Of a stretch of 64,000 nucleotides of DNA, positions 40,901 to 49,077 are shown piece by piece (position 1 is the first letter of the stretch; each line of letters begins with the position of its first letter). The DNA comes from Pseudobacter ginsenosidimutans (lineage in GTDB: Bacteria; Bacteroidota; Bacteroidia; Chitinophagales; Chitinophagaceae). The notes below the pieces were generated by a model, which ran no database searches, was not told the origin of the DNA, and worked only from the letters and a program-made list of their open reading frames with translations. The stretch lies in contig NZ_CP042431.1 in assembly GCF_007970185.1 (NCBI RefSeq), positions 124,001 through 188,000 of the forward strand, in the 5' to 3' direction. A program made the translations under genes and the position numbers.

Positions 40901-41614
40901 CTGGGATGGTCGCAATACAATCACCCAGTTGCCTTCTCCTTTACCCACTGGAAATTCATATTTTTCATAACCAACAAAGGAAACAACGATCCTGTCTTTT
41001 TCCTTCGCTTCTAAAAAGAAGCGTCCCAATTTATCCGAAACAACGCCCCCGGCCCTGCCTTTCACCTGCACAGAAGCGCCGGAGAGCGGGTTGCCCAGTG
41101 TATCCACTATTGTACCGGTGACCAATATGCGCGGCGTTTCAAGGGAAAGGAGATCGATGCGATCAGTGACCGGTGGTGGAATGCGGGACAAGACAATACT
41201 CAAGGTACTGGCATCCAGCTCGAAGCTGATGCCCTGGTCCTTCAATACTTTTTCCAGTAATGCAGACAGTGGGAGATTGCGTACATTCAGTGTAACAGGT
41301 TTGCTTTTCGCGAGAAAATCCTGTTTCCCGAAAACTACATAACCGGTTTGTTTCTCGATGGCCCTGAACACCTGTTTAAGTGTAAGGTCCTTACCGGAAA
41401 GCGTAACATTTTGAGCCGTTCCTTTTACATAGCCGGAAAGCAATGCAATGACCAGGAATAAAGAAAGCAGTTTCATCATCAACAGCAGTTTAGGGACCGA
41501 TGCCTGGTAAAGCCGCCGGTAGCGGCCATTCAGGTCATCCGGCCTGATTGCCGGTAATAAGGGGTTTCCGCCAAACGCAGAACCAGCCTCATTACACGAG
41601 GCGTTTTTTTTCAT
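37958..41614 (-). CDS. SusC/RagA TonB-linked receptor with STN domain
   Basis: A 1218-residue transducer-type importer. A 45-residue N-terminal extension (MKKNASCNEAGSAFG) precedes the signal peptide at two adjacent Met residues (46-47, codons at 41479 and 41476, MMKLLSLFLVIALLSG). It has an STN domain (TLSGKDLTLKQVFRAIEKQT), a carboxypeptidase-like domain (VTGTIVDTLGNPLSGASV), a plug (GYQQLPKERATGSF; TILRDAAAASIWGARAGNG) and a barrel ending FSAGVQLAF. The extension is found in all four STN receptors here, so either it is translated or all four are commonly over-called. Confidence 0.93.
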   Translation of the reverse strand: MKKNASCNEAGSAFGGNPLLPAIRPDDLNGRYRRLYQASVPKLLLMMKLLSLFLVIALLSGYVKGTAQNVTLSGKDLTLKQVFRAIEKQTGYVVFGKQDFLAKSKPVTLNVRNLPLSALLEKVLKDQGISFELDASTLSIVLSRIPPPVTDRIDLLSLETPRILVTGTIVDTLGNPLSGASVQVKGRAGGVVSDKLGRFFLEAKEKDRIVVSFVGYEKYEFPVGKGEGNWVIVLRPSQDRMENVEVVSNGYQQLPKERATGSFTVINREMLNRSTGPDILTRLEGITNGLLFNRTVAEGEDVGEFQLESRGRATIMSESTPLIVLDNFPFEGNIRDINPNDVESVTILRDAAAASIWGARAGNGVIVITTRQGNYNRKAEISISATTNIFSKPDLFYDRRFMPSEMVMQIEKEKFERGDWLGDENLKFSFSPYAELLIKRRDHLISEEDFLAEEQRMKNTDVRNDALKYLYRNALQQQYSMNINGGSNVNKYFFSVGYDKSRSAMVGDDDRRLTLNMQNSFKPVKNLEITTRLTYTRTNANKNAFNITDLGTSRSGLRPYTRLVDENGKPVAVERNIRTATTEEAEAAGMLPWHFSPLEEIGLSDNTATGSFLNLLGNVRYQLMEGININATYQYTESNNSGREYYAPETYYVRNLVNLYTQPNGTKPIPYGGILSLSNPLQQVQHSGRIQVNGQRNFGEHDIAVLGGAEIRQAVDQSFPGSILYNYDEDLGVGTSRMDFTKTYLLYTSSGATIPGPDQNTYYKIDRYLSYFANASHTFRSKYILSGSARWDGSNLFGVKTNQKGTLLWSAGASWELSAEDFFKAKWVDYLRLRSTYGSSGNVNKGVSAYPVIDYSASSFVDPNLERYASITSPGNPSLKWERVATFNIGADWSIFNRRVSGSLEFFTKKANDLIGDAFIPPSTGIGSANNQIRSYRYNYAALRTNGIDLQVTTKNLEGPFKWQTTWIVNFAKDKVTDYYNSGTLLGVNYVGLYGFQTPLEIGRSVSGIYAFPWNGLDPSNGKVKLLKDGQSTTDYAGYLASVKPGDMVYAGVTSPVYYGSILNNLEWKRLQLSILLTWKAGYVYRRSTLFPGMEYEGIGSFHADILQKWKKPGDELVTNVPAGGGLNGYDRNEATVYMYSNSLIARGDHIAIQDINLSYSVLPGNRMSGVFKSARIFLYARNLGFLWKADRNNVDPSMPNARYPQPKQFSAGVQLAF

Positions 41615-41672
41615 AACTTGTGTCAGGTTTTGGTTGAGTAAAATGGAGTCAACATCATTTAGACCGACCTGG
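41615..41672 (-). promoter_or_regulatory. Conserved susC leader (copy 3)
   Basis: Matches the leader at 3369-3424: CCAGGT, CCATTTT, and TCAACCAAAAC exactly 12 bases before the ATG. The second unit has a more diverged version (TCACCCAAAC, 11 bases before its ATG). Likely shared promoter or translation-control DNA. Confidence 0.45.
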
Positions 41673-41743
41673 CCAACAGCAACAGTGTTCGAAGCACTGC
41701 TGCTACCGGTAGCCGGAACTACTTTGTAGTCCGGAGATCATCA

Positions 41744-41786
41744 CCCACCCCCACTCCTGCAAAGAGTGATGGTGGGTTTGTTTTTT
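41744..41786 (+). terminator. T-tailed hairpin on the strand opposite fecR-susC
   Basis: Stem CCCACC + CACTC (41744-41756) with GAGTG + GGTGGG (41764-41776), a 2x2 internal mismatch and a 7-base loop. On the plus strand it is followed by TTTGTTTTTT, the same tail as at 3456-3465. Two more hairpins lie just before it (around 41677-41705 and 41713-41734), so a plus-strand RNA here would be well folded. Confidence 0.6.
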
Positions 41787-41825
41787 CAAGGAAAGGCGCA
41801 ATCTTATGACAAGGTGGTATTATCG

Positions 41826-43013
41826 TTATTGCAGGATCACCAGTTGCCTTCCATTTTCAAGCCGGAACTTAACTTCCGATTTCTCCAGTATGGAAAGGAC
41901 TTTCTGCAAACTGTTCCGTGCACTTATTTTTCCGAAGAAGGTAGTAGCCGGGATCCCATTTTCATAGATCACTTCTATATCATACCAGCGTTCGAGTTGT
42001 TTCATGATCTCTTCTATTCCTGCGCCGTCAAAATTGAACAGCCCGTTCTTCCAGGCCATCACCTGATCTATGTCCACTTCTTTTGAAAGTTCTATTCCGG
42101 CCCCCATCCGGGCTTGTTCACCGGGACGCAAAACCTTTTCCTCTTTTCCATTTTTTACTCGTACCGATCCTTCCAGCAGTGTTGTTCTCACAACTGGTTC
42201 ATTATCGTATGCCTTGATATTGAAACTGGTGCCGAGCACTTGCACTTCAGCCTTTTCGTTTATGGTCACCCTGAAAGGTTTCTTATTATTCTTCGCCACT
42301 TCGAAATAAGCTTCTCCTTTCAATTCCACTTTTCTCTCTGCACCTGAGAACGCGGAGGGATACCTGATATTACTCGCTGCATTTAACCAGGCAATAGTTC
42401 CATCGGGTAAGATCACGCGGTATTTCCTTCCTTTAGGAGTTGATACAGTATTGTACACTGCTTCATTTCCTGTTCCTTCATAGATAAGGGTTCCATCCAC
42501 CACTTTGGCGGTAACTCCGCCCTGCAATGCGATGGTGGCATTTTGAACAGAATCCAGCGAAACCTGTGAACCATCTGCCAATGTGAGTACAGCACCATCT
42601 TTGCCGGCAGGGATATCGGCTGATCTGTTTTCAACAATCGAAGGGGCTTTATCTTTTTGAATGGTAGTAAAGAAATAAGTTCCAATACCTGCCAGCAACA
42701 GGATCGCTGCAGCGCCCCACCAGCGGCGTATAACATTGATCCTGCGAACGGGCGCCTTCAATGAAGCTGTCTCTTTTTCCACTGTTCTTGCTGCAACACG
42801 CTTCCAGGCCATATCACTGTTCAGCGCATACCGCTCAGACAGATCTGCCAGCAACAATTTGCTGTTACCGATCCGGTCTGCAAGGGCACGGTGATGAACA
42901 GAAGAGCCTGCCCAGTTTTCCAGCAATTCTGCTTCTGCCGGCAAGAGGGATCCCTCCTTCACTTTCTTATGAAGAAGCTCAAGTATGGTAATATCGATGA
43001 GTATCTCTGACAT
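41826..43013 (-). CDS. FecR-family anti-sigma regulator
   Basis: Anti-sigma regulator. The frame opens at a TTG at 43055 that overlaps the sigma gene, but the ATG at 43013 (MSEILIDITILELLHKK) gives a normal N-terminus and a 25-base gap, so I use it (395 residues). One transmembrane helix (RRWWGAAAILLLAGIGTYFF) precedes the FecR domain (LPDGTIAWLNAASNIRYP; ELKGEAYFEVAKN) and the C-terminal domain (IMKQLERWYDIEVIYENG). It lies between the sigma gene and susC of the third unit. Confidence 0.92.
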   Translation of the reverse strand: MSEILIDITILELLHKKVKEGSLLPAEAELLENWAGSSVHHRALADRIGNSKLLLADLSERYALNSDMAWKRVAARTVEKETASLKAPVRRINVIRRWWGAAAILLLAGIGTYFFTTIQKDKAPSIVENRSADIPAGKDGAVLTLADGSQVSLDSVQNATIALQGGVTAKVVDGTLIYEGTGNEAVYNTVSTPKGRKYRVILPDGTIAWLNAASNIRYPSAFSGAERKVELKGEAYFEVAKNNKKPFRVTINEKAEVQVLGTSFNIKAYDNEPVVRTTLLEGSVRVKNGKEEKVLRPGEQARMGAGIELSKEVDIDQVMAWKNGLFNFDGAGIEEIMKQLERWYDIEVIYENGIPATTFFGKISARNSLQKVLSILEKSEVKFRLENGRQLVILQ

Positions 43014-43038
43014 TGATTGTACTGATATTACGCAAGCC

Positions 43039-43746
43039 TTATCGTTTTGTGACAAAATCCGCCAGGAAAAATAATTGGGCGGATATCAGGAGTACAGGAA
43101 GACCGGTCCTGTTCAATACGGCATTGTTCAATAATTTCAATGCCCGCTCCTTTTGTTTGCGAACTGCGGCTTCCGAGAGATCCAGTTGTTGACTGATCTG
43201 TTCGTAACTCAACCCTTCGATGAAGATCATCCGGATCACCCGCCTGTACTTTTCCGGCAGCATTTCCATCTCGCTCATCACAAGCCGGAGCAGTTCTTCC
43301 TGCAGTACACCGGCTTCCAGGAAGGCGCTGTTGTGGCCCGCCAGGTAAGCGAACTCTTCCTGCTTTGCCGTTCTGTTGTTGAGCTTTCGCAGAAAATCAA
43401 CACAAACATTCTTAACGATCGTATAGAGAAAGGAGCGAAGATTGCCCTGGTGGGAAAGTGTCTGCCGTTTTTCCCATAAACGAACGAAGGCGTCCTGTAC
43501 GAGGTCTTCGGCTGTGGACATGTCTCCCACGATCGTCCGGGCAAAAAAGGAAAGAGCCGTATAATGGGCGTGGAATAAACGCTGGAAAGCAGCATGGTCT
43601 CCATCCGCTATCAGCTTGAGCAGTTCTTTTTCTTCGTATGGTTGGCCGGGGAACAATGGGGTTTGTCTGGTAATCTGGTGCAAACTAGTAGAAAATAATG
43701 AAAAATGTACACGCGGTTCCAGGAACAAATACCGGATAAGTTCCAT
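43039..43746 (-). CDS. ECF RNA polymerase sigma-70 factor
   Basis: A 235-residue ECF sigma factor. Region 2 has LFHAHYTALSFFARTIVGD and EDLVQDAFVRLWEKRQTL. Region 4 has LPEKYRRVIRMIFIEGLSYE and the helix-turn-helix ISQQLDLSEAAVRKQKERA. The first ~37 residues (MELIRYLFLEPRVHF) do not look like a usual ECF N-terminus, and no internal ATG exists, so the true start may be a rarer codon further in. It is divergent from the plus-strand sigma gene at 43783 with only 36 bases between start codons. Confidence 0.9.
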   Translation of the reverse strand: MELIRYLFLEPRVHFSLFSTSLHQITRQTPLFPGQPYEEKELLKLIADGDHAAFQRLFHAHYTALSFFARTIVGDMSTAEDLVQDAFVRLWEKRQTLSHQGNLRSFLYTIVKNVCVDFLRKLNNRTAKQEEFAYLAGHNSAFLEAGVLQEELLRLVMSEMEMLPEKYRRVIRMIFIEGLSYEQISQQLDLSEAAVRKQKERALKLLNNAVLNRTGLPVLLISAQLFFLADFVTKR

Positions 43747-43782
43747 AAATTGTAGTAGTCAAAACAAGCTGCTCACCTGAGA

Positions 43783-44385
43783 ATGAACTACTATCTGCCA
43801 ACCGAGACAGAACTGATCGATGCTTTTCACAGAAGCGATCAGAGAGCCGACAGATTACTCTTCAACCGGCATTTCAGGGCTCTTTGTGTGTATGCAGAAA
43901 ATATCGTCGGCAATATGCAGGAAGCCGAAGACCTGGTAGTAATAGTTTTCCAGAAAATGATGGCTATGAGAATGGAGTTCCAATCCAGTTCCGGCATCTC
44001 AGCCTTCCTCTATACCTCAACCCGTAATGCAGCCCTCAACGCAAACCGTAATAACAAACAGCGGACCCTCGCCAAAGAACGGTTCATGTATCTCGAACCA
44101 ATAGCATCCTCACAAAAAGATTCAGGACAGAACGAGATCATCATGATCGAACTGCTTTCACATATTTACCAGGAGATGGAAAACCTCCCCCATAAATGCC
44201 GAACCATCTTCAAACTATATTTCCTGCAACAGATGAGCTCCGATGAAATTGCAGGATCATTAGGTATCAGCCCCCAGACTGCCCGTACCCAGAAAGCAAG
44301 GGCCATTCAATTACTCAGGATCAGGGTTTGGAGGAAAGCGCAACAACTCATCGATCTTGTACTGATCATTTTCCTGCTCCAATAA
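43783..44385 (+). CDS. ECF RNA polymerase sigma-70 factor
   Basis: A 200-residue ECF sigma factor and the first plus-strand gene. Region 2 has LLFNRHFRALCVYAENIVGN and EDLVVIVFQKMMAMR. Region 4 has LPHKCRTIFKLYFLQQMS and EIAGSLGISPQTARTQKARA. The end is hydrophobic (LIDLVLIIFLLQ), as often seen in this subgroup. It starts the unit sigma / FecR / SusC / SusD / amidase. The short 36-base space to the divergent sigma gene means its promoter must overlap that gene's 5' end. Confidence 0.9.
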   Translation: MNYYLPTETELIDAFHRSDQRADRLLFNRHFRALCVYAENIVGNMQEAEDLVVIVFQKMMAMRMEFQSSSGISAFLYTSTRNAALNANRNNKQRTLAKERFMYLEPIASSQKDSGQNEIIMIELLSHIYQEMENLPHKCRTIFKLYFLQQMSSDEIAGSLGISPQTARTQKARAIQLLRIRVWRKAQQLIDLVLIIFLLQ

Positions 44386-44473
44386 AAAAAGTTCTTCGCT
44401 TTTTTGGATGGAAGCTTTTTTTGCGTGTCTTATCACATGAGAAGATCCGATTATTTCACTTCATGCTTTACCG

Positions 44474-45550
44474 ATGCAAACAAAGCAGGTTGTAGAACTA
44501 TTAAAGAAACACCTGTCCGGTGACCTCACAGATGCCGAATCTGTGCGGCTGGCTGAATGGATACAGGCTTCAGAAGAGAATGCCGCTCTCTTCGATAACC
44601 TGAATGATCCTGATTTTCTCGAAGCAAAATTATGCAGGTTTGAATCGGTGGACGCGGATCGCAGCTGGAAAAAACTAATGAGCCTGCAAGAAAACGCAGC
44701 AGATGTGCAAGTTCCTCCCCGCAGATCTGTTTTCAAAAAGATATGGCCCCTCGCCTCAGCAGCAGTAGTGCTTCTTTTTTTCTCAGTGTGGCTCTTTTCA
44801 GGCGAACATTCTTTCTTCAACAAGAACAAATCCTTCAAAACACGGTTAGGGGAAAAGCTGAGCTTCAGACTGCCCGATGGCTCGCAGGTTATCCTGAACA
44901 GCGGCAGCCATCTTTCCATTACGGATGGCTTCAACAAAACCAACCGGGAAATTAAACTCGAAGGAGAAGCTTATTTTGATATCGCCCCCAAAGCATCCAT
45001 TCCATTTATCATCCGCACCGGCGCCATGAAGCTTAGTGTATTGGGCACGGCCTTCAACGTAAGGGCATACCCTGAAGAAAAAGCAGAAGTGACCTCGCTG
45101 CTAAGGGGAAAAGTGGAAATAACTGTTGCGGAAGAAAATCAGGGTGCAGCACACCGCTACATTCTGGTGCCTTATCAAAAGCTGATAGTTGAAAAGCAGC
45201 CTGACAGCATTCAAAAAGCAGTACAAGTTAAGAATAGCAGTACTACCGCATCACATGGCATCCAAATTGACAGTCTGAAGAAAAGCCAACTGGGAAGCAT
45301 CAACGAAATAGCCTGGTTGGAAAACAAACTTGTTTTCGATAATGAACCCCTGAGTTCAGTTGCCGCCAGAATTGAAAAATGGTATGGTATTAAGACCATC
45401 ATAGAAACACCTGAACTGGAACCGATCATGTGCACAGGAAGCTTTGAAACGGAACCACTGGATAAAGTGCTGGAGAGTATGCAGTTTTCCATTCCAATGC
45501 TGAAGTTCAGAAAAGTAGAAGACAATACGGTATTGATACTGTACAAATAA
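44474..45550 (+). CDS. FecR-family anti-sigma regulator
   Basis: A 358-residue anti-sigma regulator. An N-terminal region (MQTKQVVELLKKHLSGDL) precedes one transmembrane helix (WPLASAAVVLLFFSVWLFSG). The periplasmic FecR domain contains LPDGSQVILNSGSHLSITDG and KLEGEAYFDIAPKA, and the C-terminal domain contains AARIEKWYGIKTIIETPE. It lies 88 bases after the sigma gene and 99 bases before susC. Shorter than the three minus-strand FecR proteins and from a different subgroup. Confidence 0.9.
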   Translation: MQTKQVVELLKKHLSGDLTDAESVRLAEWIQASEENAALFDNLNDPDFLEAKLCRFESVDADRSWKKLMSLQENAADVQVPPRRSVFKKIWPLASAAVVLLFFSVWLFSGEHSFFNKNKSFKTRLGEKLSFRLPDGSQVILNSGSHLSITDGFNKTNREIKLEGEAYFDIAPKASIPFIIRTGAMKLSVLGTAFNVRAYPEEKAEVTSLLRGKVEITVAEENQGAAHRYILVPYQKLIVEKQPDSIQKAVQVKNSSTTASHGIQIDSLKKSQLGSINEIAWLENKLVFDNEPLSSVAARIEKWYGIKTIIETPELEPIMCTGSFETEPLDKVLESMQFSIPMLKFRKVEDNTVLILYK

Positions 45551-45649
45551 ACTAAAGGAATGCACTTTCACACCCTTTCGGAATTTGTACGAAGCAGACT
45601 GGATTAACCCTCATCCTGCTTCTATTGTTAACTATAAACCAAATCAGGT

Positions 45650-48600
45650 ATGCAAAATTGCAAAGTCCCAGGGCATGCACCCGCCCGCAATGCAATGAAA
45701 AAACTGCTTCTGACTATGAGACTCACAAGTATTTTCCTGTTAGCATGCAGTCTACAAGTTGTTGCAAATGTAAATGGACAGGACGCCAAAGTGACGCTGA
45801 ATGCAAAACAGGTCAGCCTGGAGAAATTCTTCAAGCTGATCGAAAAGCAAACAGCCTATCATTTCTTTTACAGTGCATCCATTATTCCTGTAAATGAAAA
45901 AGTGGATGTGAATGCAGTGAACGAACCGCTAAGCAGTGTGCTGAACAAGCTCCTGCCCGGCATCGGGCTTCGTTACAAGATGATCAGCGACAAAGTGATC
46001 AGTATCACCGTTGACGATCATCGCAGTCCTGCACCACCACAACAGATCAACGGGATTGTCACGGATGACAAAGGCGATCCGGTAGTGGGCGCATCAGTAG
46101 TACTGAACCCCGGCAACCGGGGAACCAGTACCAGCACCGATGGTAAATTCGTATTCACTTCTGTTGAGCCGGGTAGTTACACCATCGAGGTTTCCTTTGT
46201 TGGTTACAATTCCGAATCACAAAAGGTAACAGTTTCTTCCAGTACGGTAAACCTGAATATCAAACTGGCAGTAAGCGACAGCAAAACAGAAACAGCTGTA
46301 GTGGTTACAGCATTTGGTGTTACGCAAAAGAAAAGGGCATTGGGTTATTCAGTTCAGGAAGTAAGATCGCAGGCAATTACAGAATCACATCAACCCAATA
46401 TCGTGAATGCCCTGCAGGGAAAAGTGGCCGGTGTACAGATCACCAATTCCGGCGGATCTCCGGGCGCCTCTTCCATCATGCTCATTCGCGGCGGTACATC
46501 ACTGAGTGGCAATAACCAGCCATTATATGTGATCGATGGTATCCCGATGGACAACAGCACCGCCATTACCCAGGGCAATAATATGGTAGCCAGCAGCGCA
46601 CCTCCTTCCAACAGGGCCATTGATATCAACCCGGAAGATATTGCCAGCATCACTGTTCTGAAAGGCCCTGCTGCTGCAGCGCTCTACGGTCTGCGCGCTG
46701 CTTCGGGAGTAGTGATCATCACTACCAAGAGAGGCGCTTCAGGAAAAGCCACACTGAACTATTCAGGTACGCTCTCCACAGATAAAGTAAGCCATCTGCC
46801 CGACATGCAGAGCACCTACAAACAAGGTGAACAGGGCGCATATGATCCTGCTGCCATCGGCTCCTGGGGACCAACATTCAGCCAGGGAGAACCGATCTAC
46901 GACAATCTCGGCAACTTCTTCAAATCAGGATTTGCACAGAGACACGATATCTCCGTCAGCGGTGGAACCGATAATTCCACCTTCTATGGCTCCGCCTCTC
47001 TCCTTGACCAGGATGGCATCGTTCCTTCCACCAGCTTCTCCAGGAAATCCTTCCGGCTTGCAGCTGACTCGCGCCTCAGCAGCAAATTGAAAATAGGCGG
47101 CAATGCCAGCTATTCGCATACAGACAGAGGATATGTGCTGCAGGGCAAAGGCGTATCTGAAACATCCTCCACCACCACCAGCGGCGGCGGCACCATGATG
47201 GGCGTGATCTTCTGGCCAAAGAATGATGATATGCGTAATTATCTCAATGCAGACGGAACACAACGCACTATCGTAGGAACAGACAATCCCTACTGGGGCG
47301 TGGAGCGCAACCCGCTATCAGAAAAGGTAGACAGGATGCTCTTCATCGGAAATGTGGAATATGATCCATTCAAATTCCTCAATATCACCTACCGCCTCGG
47401 AACGGATTATTTCACCAGTTCCTTCTCCAGTGTAAGGGGTGCAGGCACCACTATCATCGGTGAAGAAAAAGGAGCTATTTCCAACTCCACCCGCAAGAAC
47501 CAGATCACCACTTCCACCTTGCTGGTCACCGGAAAGCACACCATCAAAGATCTTAACCTGAGCCTCACCGTTGGTAACAACGTGGAAAGCTTCCAATCAA
47601 ATACAGAGTTCGCTTACGGGCGCAACTTCATCGATCCCAGTTTCCCCAGCATCAATAATACCTTACCAAGCGACCGCCTCACATCCAGCTCCATTCAAAG
47701 AAGAAGGATCGTGGGCCTCTTCGGAGATCTGAGTATCGACTGGAAAGGGATTGCTTATCTGAATGTAAGAGGCAGGAACGATTGGTCTTCCACCCTGCCG
47801 GTAGATGCACAATCTTTCTTCTATCCTGCAGTGAGCGGAACCGTGATCGTAACAGACCTGCTGGATGAATTTGGAATGAAACGCGAAGGCAAGGTGTTGT
47901 CCTATGCAAAAGTACGCGCCTCCTGGGCCAGGGTTGGTAAAGATGCGCCACCGCACGTGCTTGCCACCACCCTTTCCAATGTGACCAATACATTCACCAT
48001 CAATCCCCGCGGATTCATCCTCAATGCAAATGATTTCTATGGCAACCCAACCCTTCGTCCGGAGTTCACCAACTCCATAGAGATCGGTGCGGAAGCCAGG
48101 TTCATCGATAACAGGCTGGGACTGGATTTCACATACTACCGCACATTGTCAGACGATCAGATCCTGGGCACCAGAACGCCGCCCACTTCCGGCTCCTTCC
48201 TTTCTTACCTGAATGGCGGGTCCATCGAAAACAAGGGCATTGAAGTGATCCTGAATGCAACTCCTGTAAAGAGCAAGGATTTCACCTGGACGCTGGACCT
48301 GAACTTTGCGAAGAACAAAGCCACAGTGAAATCTCTGCCAGGCAGCCTGGACCGTGTTGAGCTGTCTGATGCATGGGCAGCAGGTAACGTAGCACAGGGT
48401 GCTGCTTTCCTGAATGGAAGTCTCTTCGGTATCAATGGTAATGTATGGAAACGGAATAACGCCGGAGAACTGCTGCTCACAGACGCCGGCTATCCACAGG
48501 TGCAATCCACATTGAAGCAGATCGGCGACAGGAACCCCGACTGGCTCGGCGGCATCACCAATACCCTCAACTATAAGAATTTCTCACTCTCCTTCATGTG

Positions 48601-49066
48601 GGACCTGAGAGTTGGAGGAGATATTTACAATGCCACAGAAAATTACCTCGTTAGGTCCGGTCTCAGCACCAAAACGCTGAAACGTGGCTCTACACAGGTA
48701 TTTGATGGCATCATCGAATCCTCCGGCAACAAGAACACTCAATCCGTGGTACTGGATCAGAACTTTTATGAAACCCTCTATCCTTTCCAGGGATATGATT
48801 TCGTGGAAGATGGTTCGTGGTATCGTTTGCGTTATGCCACACTGAATTATACCCTTCCTTCGAAACTACTGAGCAAAACGCCTTTCAGCAGGGCAATGGT
48901 TTCCATTACAGGTCGTAACCTCATACTGATCACCGACTATTCCGGCGTAGACCCTGAAGTATCAGGCAGCGGCGCTGGTGTTGGCGGTAGCGGCTCCTTC
49001 GGTTTCGATAACCTGGGTATCCCTGCAACACGTGGTTTCGATTTCAGTTTGAAAGTAACGTTCTAA
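45650..49066 (+). CDS. SusC/RagA TonB-linked receptor with STN domain
   Basis: A 1138-residue outer-membrane importer. A short extension leads to the signal peptide at internal Met 16/23 (MKKLLLTMRLTSIFLLACSL). It has an STN domain (KVTLNAKQVSLEKFFKLIEK), a carboxypeptidase-like domain (INGIVTDDKGDPVVGASVVL), a plug (VVVTAFGVTQKKRALGYSVQ; TVLKGPAAAALYGLRAASG) and a barrel ending GFDFSLKVTF. Its plug differs from the GYQ..P.ERATGSF type of the three minus-strand STN receptors, so it belongs to another SusC lineage. SusD follows 11 bases later. Confidence 0.93.
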   Translation: MQNCKVPGHAPARNAMKKLLLTMRLTSIFLLACSLQVVANVNGQDAKVTLNAKQVSLEKFFKLIEKQTAYHFFYSASIIPVNEKVDVNAVNEPLSSVLNKLLPGIGLRYKMISDKVISITVDDHRSPAPPQQINGIVTDDKGDPVVGASVVLNPGNRGTSTSTDGKFVFTSVEPGSYTIEVSFVGYNSESQKVTVSSSTVNLNIKLAVSDSKTETAVVVTAFGVTQKKRALGYSVQEVRSQAITESHQPNIVNALQGKVAGVQITNSGGSPGASSIMLIRGGTSLSGNNQPLYVIDGIPMDNSTAITQGNNMVASSAPPSNRAIDINPEDIASITVLKGPAAAALYGLRAASGVVIITTKRGASGKATLNYSGTLSTDKVSHLPDMQSTYKQGEQGAYDPAAIGSWGPTFSQGEPIYDNLGNFFKSGFAQRHDISVSGGTDNSTFYGSASLLDQDGIVPSTSFSRKSFRLAADSRLSSKLKIGGNASYSHTDRGYVLQGKGVSETSSTTTSGGGTMMGVIFWPKNDDMRNYLNADGTQRTIVGTDNPYWGVERNPLSEKVDRMLFIGNVEYDPFKFLNITYRLGTDYFTSSFSSVRGAGTTIIGEEKGAISNSTRKNQITTSTLLVTGKHTIKDLNLSLTVGNNVESFQSNTEFAYGRNFIDPSFPSINNTLPSDRLTSSSIQRRRIVGLFGDLSIDWKGIAYLNVRGRNDWSSTLPVDAQSFFYPAVSGTVIVTDLLDEFGMKREGKVLSYAKVRASWARVGKDAPPHVLATTLSNVTNTFTINPRGFILNANDFYGNPTLRPEFTNSIEIGAEARFIDNRLGLDFTYYRTLSDDQILGTRTPPTSGSFLSYLNGGSIENKGIEVILNATPVKSKDFTWTLDLNFAKNKATVKSLPGSLDRVELSDAWAAGNVAQGAAFLNGSLFGINGNVWKRNNAGELLLTDAGYPQVQSTLKQIGDRNPDWLGGITNTLNYKNFSLSFMWDLRVGGDIYNATENYLVRSGLSTKTLKRGSTQVFDGIIESSGNKNTQSVVLDQNFYETLYPFQGYDFVEDGSWYRLRYATLNYTLPSKLLSKTPFSRAMVSITGRNLILITDYSGVDPEVSGSGAGVGGSGSFGFDNLGIPATRGFDFSLKVTF

Positions 49067-49077
49067 AATTCCGGATC

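Noticed and set aside
43013-43055. Overlap between fecR and the sigma gene through a TTG start
   Set aside because: The ATG at 43013 gives a normal FecR N-terminus and no overlap; the codons between are not FecR-like.
45551-45649. An antisense T-tailed hairpin in the fourth fecR-susC gap
   Set aside because: A GAAGCAG/CTGCTTC stem is present, but no T-run follows on the minus strand, so it does not match the other three.
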